A stretch of DNA of 64,000 nucleotides from Bryoerythrophyllum caledonicum. Lineage: Eukaryota > Streptophyta > Bryopsida > Pottiales > Pottiaceae. Every line of letters begins with the position of its first letter. Positions within the stretch are counted from its first letter, which is position 1. Both the position numbers and the translations under genes were made by a program. Of the stretch, positions 1-10,391 are shown piece by piece. The notes beneath the pieces were generated by a model. It worked only from the letters and a program-made list of their open reading frames with translations. It was not told the DNA's origin and ran no database searches. The DNA lies in contig OZ020516.1 of assembly GCA_963971425.1 (NCBI GenBank), forward strand, positions 37,498,199 to 37,562,198, given 5' to 3'.

Positions 1-237
1 CTATCAAATATACTAAGTAAAATCATCTCATTTCATTCTATATATAAAAGAATATGCAATCATCAATTTTGGTATAAAAACAGGATGAAAGTTATACTTC
101 TTATGATTATATAAATAACATAAAATTAAACCACATGTCATCAGTCAATGAAAATGCACCTAAAATATATTCTTTTAAAATTATGAATGATTTATCATAA
201 ATGGTTATGTTTTTTTTTTAAGTCACTATTTCTAATG
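1..237. other. AT-rich non-coding sequence
   Basis: AT-rich sequence with no convincing reading frame or repeat structure. It ends where the 10-bp target duplication of the first SINE begins. Confidence 0.5.
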
Positions 238-250
238 ATCATCCTTTAAA

Positions 251-589
251 GCACCACGGCCTTGGTGTAGTGGTTTGGATCATGGCACATTGGTGAGGTG
301 GTTGTGAGTTCAAGTCCTATTGCCGGCCTGGTGCCTACCACCATAGTCCACCCAATTATGGTGGGGGTCCCAAGGCCTCGATGTATGGGACATGACATGT
401 CAGTTGTCTCTAAGGCAATTAGTGTAGGAAAGCACTTAGTGTAGAAAAGTGTTTACCCTCGAGAGGGGGGAGTAGTTCTATTACACTAGCCTATGTCCCG
501 TGGCCATATGCTTAGTGAAGAGAATGAACAAACACTATGTTCACGTTGGTCTCCCTCAGAGGCTGGAGTTTTTATTTTTTTATTTTTTT
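251..589 (+). mobile_element. tRNA-derived SINE, full length, with 10-bp target duplication
   Basis: The 5' part resembles a tRNA. There is an A-box-like GGTGTAGTGG near 263-272, a B-box-like GAGTTCAAGTCC at 306-317, and a GCACCACGGCC/GGCCTGGTGCC pair like an acceptor stem. A non-tRNA body follows, ending in a T-rich tail (569-589). The 10-mer ATCATCCTTT occurs at 238-247 and 590-599, which is a perfect target-site duplication. Related copies lie at 54,116-54,453 (same strand), with fragments near 2,385-2,560 and 36,312-36,520 (opposite strand) and 3,665-3,830. Polymerase III promoter function is inferred from the boxes only. Confidence 0.8.
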
Positions 590-744
590 ATCATCCTTTT
601 AGAAGTCAAAATTCAAAGAAAATCATATTATAAAAACTAGAATACAAATTGAAATCAAGGTGATTAATTGAAAACTTATCTGTTGAAGTATTTCAAAAAT
701 CATTGTAATAAAATATTTTTCTAACCTATCTATTTTATATTCTA

Positions 745-1405
745 CTAGTAGATCCCCCATCGTCATCAATGGGCCAAAGGCAATCCTAAGTTAAATAAAC
801 GTATGTAAATGCAAAAATCAAATTTACCCATCATGTACGAGGTATGTACTTTATATATCTATTACCTACTTTAAATACCCATTATTTATTTCATATACAT
901 ATTATTGTCTTTAGATACCTACCAGTTATTTTAAATACCTGAGGTAGTGTACTGTGCAGTTTCAATATGTAGGACATCATGATTTTAGAATTGTATGTGG
1001 AGCACTTATTTTTCTATTTTTGAGACATGATACAATTGTAAAACTCAATAAAATAAATTCTAATAATAGGCAACATATAATGATTCATTTAAAGGGCACA
1101 TATAAAAGATTCCCTCTAAGGGCACTTATAAAGGATTCCTTCCAAGGGAATTTATAAAGGATTCCTCCAAAGGGCACATATAAAGGATTCCTCCAAAGGG
1201 GTCACATAAAGGATTCCTCCAAAGGGCACATACAAAGGATTCCCTTAAAGGGCGTATATGGAGGGTTCTTTCAAAGTTCACATTCAACTAAAAGGGCACA
1301 TTTGATTCAAAAGACATATCCAAAGGATTAGGAATTGTCGGATGGAAACTCTCCATGCGGAACCGGAGGATGTTTCAACGATCATTTTTATTATATATAG
1401 ATAGA
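745..1405 (+). repeat. Dispersed repeat R1, copy 1
   Basis: It begins with ACTAGTAGATCCCCC and ends near TATATATAGATAGAT. It shares its first 250 bp or so and scattered later blocks with 34,108-34,563. The interior holds a tandem array (1,085-1,320). No coding sequence is seen. The second copy sits cleanly inside another repeat, so this is probably a small mobile element, but I cannot assign its class. Confidence 0.55.
1085..1320 (+). repeat. Tandem array, about 34-bp unit
   Basis: About six imperfect units of the form AAGGGCACATATAAAGGATT followed by CCTCCA. Units drift in sequence toward the right edge. A shorter remnant of the same array is in the second R1 copy near 34,410-34,510. Confidence 0.75.
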
Positions 1406-1704
1406 TATGTTCAGCTTAATCACATCTACAATTTTAAAACTAAAATAGATTTTTTGGAAAGTATCATTTCATGATGATTTTTTTCACAAATTATGTAGTA
1501 TTGAATATCATTTAATCTCACAACTTCACTATACAAATAAAGTTAAAGATACTATGGTTTAAGAAAGATCTATTGAAAGATAAAGATTTTTTTCAAAATA
1601 AATAATAAAAATTTAATCATCATAAATGTTGAAATACCTAAATGAAAACTAGATAAGTTGGAAATAGATAGCAACATGAATTAACACTTGCGTGAAGAAG
1701 TTTA

Positions 1705-2345
1705 ATTTATAAAGGCCCAAGGCATTTTCTCACCAAAAACACTTCAAATTGCTCGTTCTGGTACAATGAATAAGGAGGAAAACAAATTTTTTTTATCTCT
1801 ACCTCTAAGTGTAGGATCTCAATTAAGACTTAATAAATGAGGTCTAGACAAAATTTCATAAATTTTGACCGCACTAATTGGAAGAGTATTGTGTTTGAAG
1901 TAGAGAAAACGTTCATTTTCTTCCTTGCATTGAGTAGATTAGCATACTTTGACTTCACTTGGTGCCAAATTTTTGCACCACACAAGGTCTAAAGCCATTA
2001 CCATTGTGTTAAGCATGATGTTAGTTCCTTACACACCATTTTTTAGAGGTAGTAGACGGGTGTAGCATATTCAAAACAATTGTGCAAGGAGTGGAGGTTC
2101 AATAATTGCCAATTCAAGTTATACATTTTTTTGACCTTGATATGTTTTAGAATGAGAATCCAAACGGTCAATAGGAAGGTTTACACCACATATTGTTGTG
2201 GAAAAAATAAAAAGTAAAAAATACAAAGATCTCTAGGTTTTATGTGGAAAGGAAGAAGTTCTTTTTGTACCTTGTCCAACAATGTGTGGCAATGTGTGAA
2301 AATGTTTGACTTGGGTTAGTATGCTATTTTTCACTAGACGTAGAT
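1705..2345 (+). mobile_element. TTAA-family TIR element, left part of interrupted copy
   Basis: It matches the left two thirds of the intact copies at 4,784-5,733 and 21,411-22,362. The match stops abruptly near 2,345 and resumes at about 3,299-3,592, ending in AGGGGTTAA. The intervening 950 bp is a later insertion or rearrangement. Confidence 0.65.
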
Positions 2346-2384
2346 ACTTTTATTTGAGATAAGAACTCTTGTCCTCTATGGGGG

Positions 2385-2560
2385 GAGTAGTTACATAGTG
2401 TCTGTTTGTGAATAAAGTGTCTATTTGTTCCACCACTAAATCTATGTCCACTTGACATAGATTTAGTAGTATGGAACTACTCCCCCCCTGAGGATAGACA
2501 CTATGTAACGAGTGACCAATAATCACTAAGCAGTAACCAATGACCAAGACCACGGATCGG
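2385..2560 (-). repeat. SINE fragment, antisense, with internal hairpin
   Basis: The reverse complement resembles the SINE body at 430-540 (GGGGGGAGTAGTT and the ACACTATGT block). A duplicated flank makes an inverted repeat. CTAAATCTATGTC and GACATAGATTTAG form a perfect 13-bp stem with a 5-nt loop near 2,435-2,465. Confidence 0.55.
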
Positions 2561-2589
2561 TTGGAGCTACAAGGCTCTTTTCCAAGATA

Positions 2590-3260
2590 TGATTTGTAGA
2601 GGTTGAATGTGTGTTTTTAAGGATTTTTAAGCGGTATCATGTAAGCTTGGAAGAGGTTGGTTGTTTTCGAGTTTATGTTTGTGTAGAAGGATGGACATTG
2701 CATGTTGGATAGTGATGGTATTAACTTTAGTGAAAGTCTTTTAATTGGGTTAATGGGGATATCAAATGTTTTTTTGAATATTTTCATAGAGGGAATAAAG
2801 GTAGTAGCTCTAGCTCTAGCAGTAATGACAATAAGGGGGTCAACTTTCCATCCAAGAGCACCAATGTCATTAATAAGTGGTTGGTATTTATTAATTTTGT
2901 TTTTGATTGCTTCTCGGAAAAATCTGTCATTACAATATTTGATTTCAATAAATTTGATAGTAAGGTTTGTATTTATGTGGTCCGCTAAGGGGTCTTTATA
3001 TGGTAGTCTTTTGACGCATAGTATGTCTGGTTTGAATCCGGCATTACAATGATATCTTTAAGTTCCACATGTGCATAGAAGTAGCCATGGGGGACCGTGT
3101 TTTCTTGTGGGTTGTTGTTGAAGGTTTTGGCATTCATAAGTATAAAGCATCGTGATTTGTTCGAGGATATAACTAGTTTTCAGATCTCCCAGACTGTTTG
3201 ATTGTGCCTTTTGACAATTAGGGAGTGCATGTGATGGTTTTGGCATTTAAGGAGTATTTA
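2590..3260 (-). pseudogene. Decayed retroelement C-terminal nuclease-like fragment
   Basis: Read on the minus strand, about 200 codons can be followed with a frameshift near 3,055 and stops. The upstream part holds RHNQTVWEI. The downstream part holds KPDILCVKR, then IKFIEIKYCND, then a Lys-Tyr stretch and GWKVDPLIVI. The order PD...ExK followed by a KY helix and a Gly-Trp turn resembles the PD-(D/E)XK endonuclease tail of some non-LTR retrotransposons. That family reading is inference from motif order. No reverse transcriptase domain is present next to it. The plus-strand open frame at 2,702-3,052 is the complement of this fragment and is hydrophobic and unconvincing. Confidence 0.4.
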
Positions 3261-3298
3261 TAGTTGTGTGTCTGGGTCCGTGGAGGTCCATTTGTTCA

Positions 3299-3592
3299 TA
3301 TTTTTTTTGACATTATGAATAGAAATGATATTCCTTGCGAGCATTGAAAACCTCAAATTCAATAGAGTGTCCTAGCAAAAGTTTTTGTAGGTGCCCAACG
3401 TGCCAACTTTCCTTGTTTGAAATTCAAAACCATATAACTTTCTCATTAATATCAAATTCAGGAAAAAATTGTCCGCTTACGTAATGCCCTTGTACAGTAA
3501 TTTTTTTAGAAAATGTTAGAAAATGACACCATAGGAACCTGACCACGCATTCAAAATGTCATTTTTTGACACTTGATCTTATAGGGGTTAAT
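3299..3592 (+). mobile_element. TTAA-family TIR element, right part of interrupted copy
   Basis: It continues the copy that begins at 1,705 and ends in TATAGGGGTTAA. Sequence matches 5,455-5,733 at moderate identity. Confidence 0.6.
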
Positions 3593-3664
3593 GTCAAAAA
3601 CAAAGGAAAACCTGGAAAAAGTGGCCAAAGCTACTCAAACCTTGAAAGAGCTTTCATGTAGAGG

Positions 3665-3830
3665 TAGTGATAGAAAAGTGTTTACCCTCGAATGGAGAAA
3701 GTAGTTCTATTACATTACCCTATGTCTCGTGGCCATTGGCTTAGTGAAAGGAATGAGCAAACACTATATTCAAGTTGGACCCCTTCGGAGACTCGATTTG
3801 TTCTTCTTCTTCGAGGTGGTGATCTTGCAA
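3665..3830 (+). repeat. SINE 3' fragment
   Basis: It matches positions 450-570 of the first SINE (AGAAAAGTGTTTACCCTCG, then the CACTAT..TTCA block, then a CTTCTTCTTCG tail). The tRNA-like head is missing. Confidence 0.6.
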
Positions 3831-4163
3831 AGCAAAGAAATAGCCTAATTAGAATCTCATTTGTCTTTCTTTTAGACATATTACTAGCCATAGTTAGGTA
3901 GCTTCTCACTGGCTTTGGCAAGTTGCTTTGTAAGTATTTCTATCTTATTTTTCCTTTGCATTTAAAGAAACCTTTTATTTGTGTCTCAATGATAATTTCA
4001 AAAGAAAGAGAACAAAAAACAAGTCAAAGGCATCCACTTGGAAGCAATAAACTATGTAGTGCATCAATCCAAACTTTATAATTACCTTGTCTTCAACTTC
4101 ACCCCAAACAATAACCTACACTAGAAATTGAATCATACAGACATCTCAAGCATGCCAAAAATT
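3831..4163. other. Unassigned AT-rich sequence
   Basis: No reading frame with protein-like composition, no repeat match within the window and no structured motif was recognised. Confidence 0.4.
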
Positions 4164-4783
4164 CTCTCATCTTAACTCCTAAAGGCCCATTTAACTCTAA
4201 AAGGACCTTTCTCATTTTGGGCAGGCACCGAAAATTTGAACAAAATATTTTTTCTTTTTGAAATTTTTATACTAGATTGCCCTTGATAAGATCTTTGTGG
4301 AATACTTTCTAAAAAAAACTTTGGATTCATAATATGAAAGTTATTAGCCATCAAAGTTAAATTGGGGACTCCGGGCAAATTCAAAATTTTGCTAGAAGTT
4401 CTATTGACATTGAGATTTTTCATACGTATCAAGAATACTACTCTATTTGAAGATGCAAAAAAAACTTGTCGTCTTTAGTGTAAAACAAACATTTTAATCC
4501 AAGTCAAACATTTTCATACATTGTTGGACAAGATATCAAAAAACTTCTTCTTTTCTACATAAAACCTAGAGATCTTCATATTTTTCACTTTTTTTTTACA
4601 ACAAAATGTGGTAAAAACCTGTTGATTGATTGTTTGGATTATCATATTCAAACATATTAAGTTCAGATTCAAATAAAACGTGAATTGGTAATTTTTTAAC
4701 CTCCACTCCTTGCACACTTGTTTGACTATGCTACACCCATTTTCTACCTCTAAAAATTGATGCATAAGGAACTAACATCATGC
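4164..4783 (-). mobile_element. TTAA-family element, antisense host copy (left piece)
   Basis: The reverse complement matches the right and middle parts of the TTAA family. It is broken at an internal TTAA by the sense copy 4,784-5,733. It then continues for about 55 bp (5,734-5,788), is broken again by 12-kb element A, and resumes at 17,759 for about 70-110 bp. Ordering of the matching blocks across the two breaks is consistent with one original antisense copy. Confidence 0.65.
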
Positions 4784-5733
4784 TTAACCCCTAAGGTACC
4801 AAGACAGTTTTACACCAAAAACACTTCAAAATTAATGGATTCTAGTGCAATGAATAAAGAAGGTAACAAAAACTTTTATTTTTAGTTTTGACCGTAGGAT
4901 CTCAATAAAGGCTTATTAAGTAATACATGTACAAAATTTCATAAACTTTGACCACACGGATTGAAAGATTACAGTGTTTGAAGTCAAACAAATGGTTCAT
5001 TTTCTTCCCTGCGTTTAGTGGATCAGCAGACTTTGACTTCACTTGGTGTCAAAAAAATTCACTACACAAGGTCTAAATCTATTACCATCTTGTTAAGCAT
5101 GATGTTAGCTCCTTACACACCAAGTTTTAGAGGTAGAGACAGGGTGTAGCATATTCAAAACAAGTGTGCAAGGAGTGGAGGTTCGAAATTTGTTAATTCA
5201 CACTTTAATTTTTTTTGAACTTAATATGTTTTTTATTGATAATCCGAATGTTTAATATGAAGATTTACATTACACATTGATGTGGAAAAAATAAAAAGTG
5301 AAAATATGAAGATCTCTAGGTTTTATGTAGAAAAGAAGAAGTTTTTTTGGTACCTTGCCCGACAATGAGTGACAATGTGTGAAAATGTTTGACTTGGGTT
5401 GGTATGCTATTTTTCACTAAAGACAAGAACTTTTTTTTGAAAACATGAAGGGAAATAATATTACTTGCGAGTACTGAAAATCTCACTTTCAATAGAGTGT
5501 CCTATCAAAAGTTTTTGGAGGTGCCCAAGGTGCCCGCCCTCCCCATTTGAAATTAAAAACCCTGTAACTTTTTCATCAAATGTCCAATGTAGGAAAAAAT
5601 TGTTTTCCCACTAAGCTCTTGGTAATGTCTTTTTATAGTAAAAATTTCAAAGTGGAATGTTGGAAATTGACACCATAGGAACCTGACCGATTTTTCAAAA
5701 AGCCCGTTTTGGACACTTGGTCCTTTAGGGGTT
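4784..5733 (+). mobile_element. TTAA-family TIR element (piggyBac-like MITE), intact copy
   Basis: It begins TTAACCCCTAAGG and ends CTTTAGGGGTTAA. The TTAA at both ends is read as target duplication, with the TIR CCCCTAA inside. The body is non-coding and nearly identical to 21,411-22,362. The TTAA duplication and CCC-starting TIR are piggyBac hallmarks; no transposase of that type is seen here. Confidence 0.75.
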
Positions 5734-5788
5734 AACATAATGGCAAAGGATTTAGACCATGTGTAGTGCAAAAATTTGGCACCAAGTG

Positions 5789-5893
5789 GACAAGGCTATT
5801 TTGCGAGCGTAGAGTGGCGAGAGGAGAGCGGTGAGCCTTGGTTTGGGAGTAGAGAGCGGTGAACCTTGGTTTACAAGCGCAGAGTGCAAAAAA
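5789..5893 (+). repeat. Left terminal inverted repeat of element A
   Basis: It contains GCTATTTTGCGAGCG and then two imperfect copies of a roughly 29-bp unit holding GAGAGCGGTGARCCTTGGTTT. The right TIR has only one such unit, so the left end gained a tandem duplication. Confidence 0.75.
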
Positions 5894-6630
5894 TAGGGAG
5901 TTTTGAGGAAAAAGTAGTAGTTTGTGTTTTTTGTAACGAGGACAAAGTACTAAATGTAGTACGTCTAAGGCCCTATTACCGTGGATTATGTGGCTTAAAC
6001 ATTGGACATGTCAAAATATTCTTAAATAATAGATGGACTACATGTGAAAAAAGGCTGCTAGTCAACAGGAGGAAGGCCTATGACCGTGGTGATAAGGTTG
6101 TCCAATAATGAGAAGATATGATTTCTATGGCTAAGAAAATAAAGGAGAAATAAAGTTGAATGGGTGGAGATAGAGAGCGGACAGAATGTTGGTAGCGGGC
6201 ACACAACTGAGGTGGATAAAGGAAAATGATGGTGAGAAGGACTCTTATGGAGGGACAATGACAAGTATAGATAAGGGCTCCATATGGAAAAATGGTAAGG
6301 GGCACGGAGAGGTATAGGGTAATGGTGTAGGAGTTTGAAAGGATGAGTTCATGGTATAATTATGGTTTAGGGGAAGTATGAAGGGTTTCGACTTAGGACA
6401 GAGTGTTAGAGGGTGTGACAATGAAGGTTGAGAAGTGCAGAGAGCCTAAAACCGAAACCCAAAACAAGTCTATAAGTGTAGAACCTATATGCACTAAACA
6501 TCCATCTTCCCGTGATTTTCATGTGAAACAGATGAAACTACGCATGAATAAAATATTCAGGTGGCCCTTTTAGTCTCACCGCAATTTTCATATTAATAAA
6601 ATAAAACAGTCAAACAGATCAAAAGCATAT
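5894..6630. other. Subterminal non-coding region of element A
   Basis: Purine-rich sequence between the left TIR and the end of the outer transposase remnant. An open frame of 80 codons at 5,866-6,108 starts inside the TIR and has no recognisable domain, so it is not called as a gene. Confidence 0.4.
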
Positions 6631-7558
6631 TTAAGCACCGTAGTGTTTTAGAAGCAGAATCTGAAGGACTCGTTTTATCTCATTCCAAGTGAAACTAGAA
6701 GCGTGCATGAAAACATCTAGGTCTTGGTCGAATCCACATATTATGGTAAAGATGTAGTAGAGGTGCTTGCAGTAGGTCCAAGCACCATGCTTACCTAGTG
6801 ATTTCTTTGACATCTCCATGAAGGATGGACAATCACACAATGGAAACTGATCAATCGTCAACATATACCGTGAAACCTTGAAAATGCTACTGGACTGTAA
6901 AGTAATTATGCAGCCAAGAGCAGGAGGAAATACCATAGGGATATCGCAGATCTTCGCAGCTACTGATATTGCAGATGCACAATTGTTGTGGTGTTTAGTA
7001 GTAGGAGCTTTAAAATTCCTGGGGATGGACTTTCCGAATCTCATAGTGGGGTGGTCCGAAGCATTGGGAGGAGGAGGGTAGTCCGCCAGGTCCACGGAAT
7101 CGCCTTTGCCAAACAGCTTTTGAGGAGACATCTCCACACGCTCTGCAAGTCTGAAGCCGCCGCATTCGAGAGCAAATATCTCCGACTTGCTAAGATTAGT
7201 GCCAACTTCATCGGCCACATGTCTAGGACATGGGATTTTGAAACAACCCACGGTCGTTGAGGGCTGTGGACACAACGATGGATATCGTCTCTACAGAAAA
7301 AGAACTGCATTTCCTCCATTCGGGTCTTCTTGTAATTGTCCATGAGGCCACTATAAGTCGGAACAGCTGTAGGTCGCCCGCTCTGCACAATCTTTGTAAC
7401 ATATCTTTTTCTGCCATGCATAACAAAGCAAGCTTTTCTTGAGGTATTTGGAAGCCTTGTGATGTGCCACTGCCTCTCGTCGCAAATAGTCTCCTGAAAC
7501 AATTTAACATGCTGCACATGAGGCAAAGTAGTTGGAGTCTTAGACGAATGAACCTCAG
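6631..7558 (-). pseudogene. Outer transposase remnant: C-terminal part with SWIM zinc finger
   Basis: The minus strand encodes the last 300 codons or so of a SWIM-MULE transposase, with one frameshift near 7,225-7,250. Conserved blocks are KKTRMEEMQFFF, MSPQKLF, MRFGKSIPRN and then the SWIM finger FPLCDCPSF...YCKHLYYIF (CxC...CxH, about 6,750-6,850), ending at a stop at 6,631. The same blocks recur in order in the second copy at 8,327-9,060. The frame is open up to about 7,559, where it is cut by the inner element's terminus. The N-terminal and catalytic portions of this copy are absent. Confidence 0.7.
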
Positions 7559-7640
7559 CTGGGGACGAAGCTATCTTGCGTGCGGTGAGGTGTGAGCGGT
7601 GAGCGGTGAGGCATGAACGGTGAGCGGTAAGAAAAAAATT
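7559..7640 (+). repeat. Inner element left terminus
   Basis: CTGGGGACGAAGCTATCTTG resembles the right terminus of element A read inward (CTGGGGAAAGCTATTTTGCG). Repeated GTGAGCGGTGAGC units follow, as also seen at the left end of element B (37,030-37,073). It lies inside the outer SWIM exon. No matching right terminus was found. Confidence 0.6.
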
Positions 7641-7989
7641 GGTAAATTTTTTTTGAAAATCGTCACTTTTAACTACATGAAATTTACGTTTTTACTATAC
7701 GAAAGTAACTTTTTTACTATACGATAGTAATGAGACTACAGGAACTGAAAATTATGTTACCAAACATAATCTGAAATAAGGATTCCAAGACGACCTTATA
7801 ACCGAGAAAAGAGCAAGACAATTTCACGTAAATGACCGTGGACCTATAACAAGGTTTAGGGTCCTTCAAAAAGTGTTTGAGGTCCATATTTGAACGACGG
7901 TCCGAGACAACCATAAACAACCCGGGGATAATGTCGGATACCAAGAAGAATGAGGTCTAGGGTTTGATTCCTTGCTGTAAAATCTTCTA

Positions 7990-8215
7990 CTTTACGAGAT
8001 AGCCGATAGTAGGCAATTGCACCAACGACTCCGACCCCAGGGAAAAAAAATAGTGAAAAACAAACAAAAGAGAAGAAAAAAAACGTGAGAAAAAAAAACG
8101 TGAGGAAAAAAAAGTGACAAAAAAGTGACAAAAAAGAGAAAAACAAAGTGAAAAAAAAATGACAAAAAAATGAAGATAAAAAAAGTGAGAAAAAAAATTG
8201 TCAAAAAAACATTGA
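7990..8215. repeat. Purine-rich low-complexity tract
   Basis: Runs of A separated by GTGAG, GTGAC or GTGAA words. The tract lies between the inner terminus and the SWIM exon. The complementary strand gives long Phe-rich frames that are compositional artefacts. Confidence 0.8.
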
Positions 8216-9960
8216 GCGATTCAAGAACAATTCAAATTCTTGCCAATATAGTGGTGGCCCTGTAGTCTCATCGTCTCTTACATATTATAGAAAACAGGTA
8301 CAAGGGTTACTTCATGAAATCAAACACTAGGTGCAGCCCTCTTTCTGAAGCAAGACTTCGAGAACACGCTTAATCTTGTTGAAGCTAAAACTAGGGGCGT
8401 GCATAAAGACATCCACCTCTGGATCTAGCTGACAAACAATGGTGAAGATCAAATAAAGGTGTTTGCAGTAACACCACTGAGGACGTCTGCCAAGAGACTT
8501 GCTCGACATCTCTTTGAAAGACAGGCAGTCACAATTAGGAAATTGACTGACAGAGAGCATGTAGTTTGAAACCTTAGTTATGGATTTGGACTCGAACGAC
8601 AGAATGTAGCCAAAGGCGGGATCAGGGAGCATAAGAAGGTTACTGACTTTTCCAAGAACAAAAAGCGTAGATGCGTAGGTGTTCCGATGTCTCGTGGTTG
8701 GGGCCTTCGGATTCCGACGGATGTTCTTGCCAAATCTCCGCTTCGGATGCTCATCTGAGTTAACCGGAGTTGGAACAAATTTCAAGTCAAACACTGCCCC
8801 ATCCTGAGAAAACAACTTCCGGGGAGAGAGCATTACGCGCTCGGCGAGTCAAAAACCGGCATTTCCAAGACGTAGAATCTCGGCCTTCGTAAGGGACATG
8901 CCAGCTTTTACCGGCCAAACGTTAGGGACTGTTGGTTTAGAAATAACCCAGTTCTTCTTCGATCCCATCACACAGCGATGGATGTCATCATTACCAAAGA
9001 AGAATTGCATCCTCTCAAGCCTTGTCTTCTTATAGTTCTTCATCATGCCACTATAGGTCGGTGCGGTAGTACTCTTGTTGTTTTGTACAATTCGAGCAGT
9101 ACACTTCTTCTTCGTACCAGCCTATTATGCAAAACAGGCTTTCGCTGATGTCCTAGGCAACCTTGCAATATGCCATTTGCTTTTGTCGTAGGCAGTCTCT
9201 AAAACACCCAAAATATGGGTTACCCTTGCTGAAGTTCATGTTTGAGGGAGACTGGCGGGGTTGGCTAGAGCTTCCGCTATTGTTGAATAAACACACTCGT
9301 CACTAGTAAGGTCCACGGTAATTCGTGAAGACGCCCTAGTCGTGATCCTAGGGCATGAAACGTTGATTTTTTCTGGTCAATGAGGATCGAACTCAGATCC
9401 AGGAGGTAGGTCAGGCTTCCGTTTCAAGGACAAGAAGACTTCCTCTCCTTCCAAATGCAAAGGGCGAGTGCAAAACTCAACAGCTCGAAGCATATTACAG
9501 AAAGCCTCATGAAGTGCTTTGGAGTTCTCCAAACGTTGAGCAATGCGTTGAGCAGCACGAAGTGGAAGCTCTTCCTTCCCAGGCCCTTGCCCTCCTCGCT
9601 CTCCTTTCGAGAATTGATAGCAAGCCACGACTTACATGAATGCTCGAACTATGTCATCAACAGTGGCAAAGTATAAATCATTTCCACGTTTTCCCGACTG
9701 CTGCAACCACTTATTGTGGACAGTTTCCGCTAAATTGCAAGATGGCATTTCAGCCAATTCAGAATCTGTAAGTTCTTACAGACCTCAATCAAGAAATTTT
9801 GATTAATGAACTTGTAGAAAAAGAAGCATAAAATATGGATTGCGACCAATCCACAAGAGCAAGACGGCGAAACTAGACAACGTACAAAGAAATTCTTCCA
9901 AAATTCAGGGTCTGCCTTAAAGAAAAGGAGTTGTTAGTAAGGCACTAACAACGATAGGAA

Positions 9961-9982
9961 GGTGTGCCAGCAATGGCACACC
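9961..9982. repeat. 22-nt palindrome, intron of transposase
   Basis: Arms GGTGTGCCA and TGGCACACC pair perfectly around the loop GCAA. The same architecture is at 10,370-10,391, 14,245-14,266 and 14,309-14,330. Confidence 0.85.
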
Positions 9983-10369
9983 CATTTTCCAAGCTAGAAT
10001 ACACGGTCCAACTTATTTAATAAATGGGAAACTGTACACTGGAGGTGGAGGGGAAATTATAAGTCTACTACAAATTGCTCTTCTAAGTGAAAATAATGGC
10101 CAAGAGAAGGGACAGAATAAGGATGATTAGTTGTGAAGGGCTCTAAACTAACACAGTGCACATGCCCAATCTGTATTGCCGCTGGCGGCAGTGAACAATT
10201 GTGGGCTCGCATGAAGCGGTTTAATCGGTGAGGATACGCGTGCCTTTACAGGCAGACAAGTCTGCATGAAGCCTAAGAGAGGTTTATGTATCAGAGCAAG
10301 TAGGTATGCCGTTAACAACACATCCTTAACGAGTGGTACAGTTTTCACTATCAAGATCTACACAGCAAA

Positions 10370-10391
10370 GGTGTGCCGCTAACGGCACACC
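10370..10391. repeat. 22-nt palindrome, second copy
   Basis: Arms GGTGTGCCG and CGGCACACC pair perfectly around the loop CTAA. Confidence 0.85.

Noticed and set aside
251-335. Functional tRNA gene
   Set aside because: A- and B-box-like words exist but no cloverleaf with a proper anticodon arm can be drawn. It is the head of a SINE with target duplications.
2702-3052. 116-codon plus-strand hydrophobic frame
   Set aside because: The minus strand of the same bases reads as a nuclease-like fragment with ordered motifs, so this is its shadow.
7856-8204. Phe-rich hydrophobic frames resembling membrane proteins
   Set aside because: They are the complement of a purine-rich low-complexity tract with no start context or conservation.
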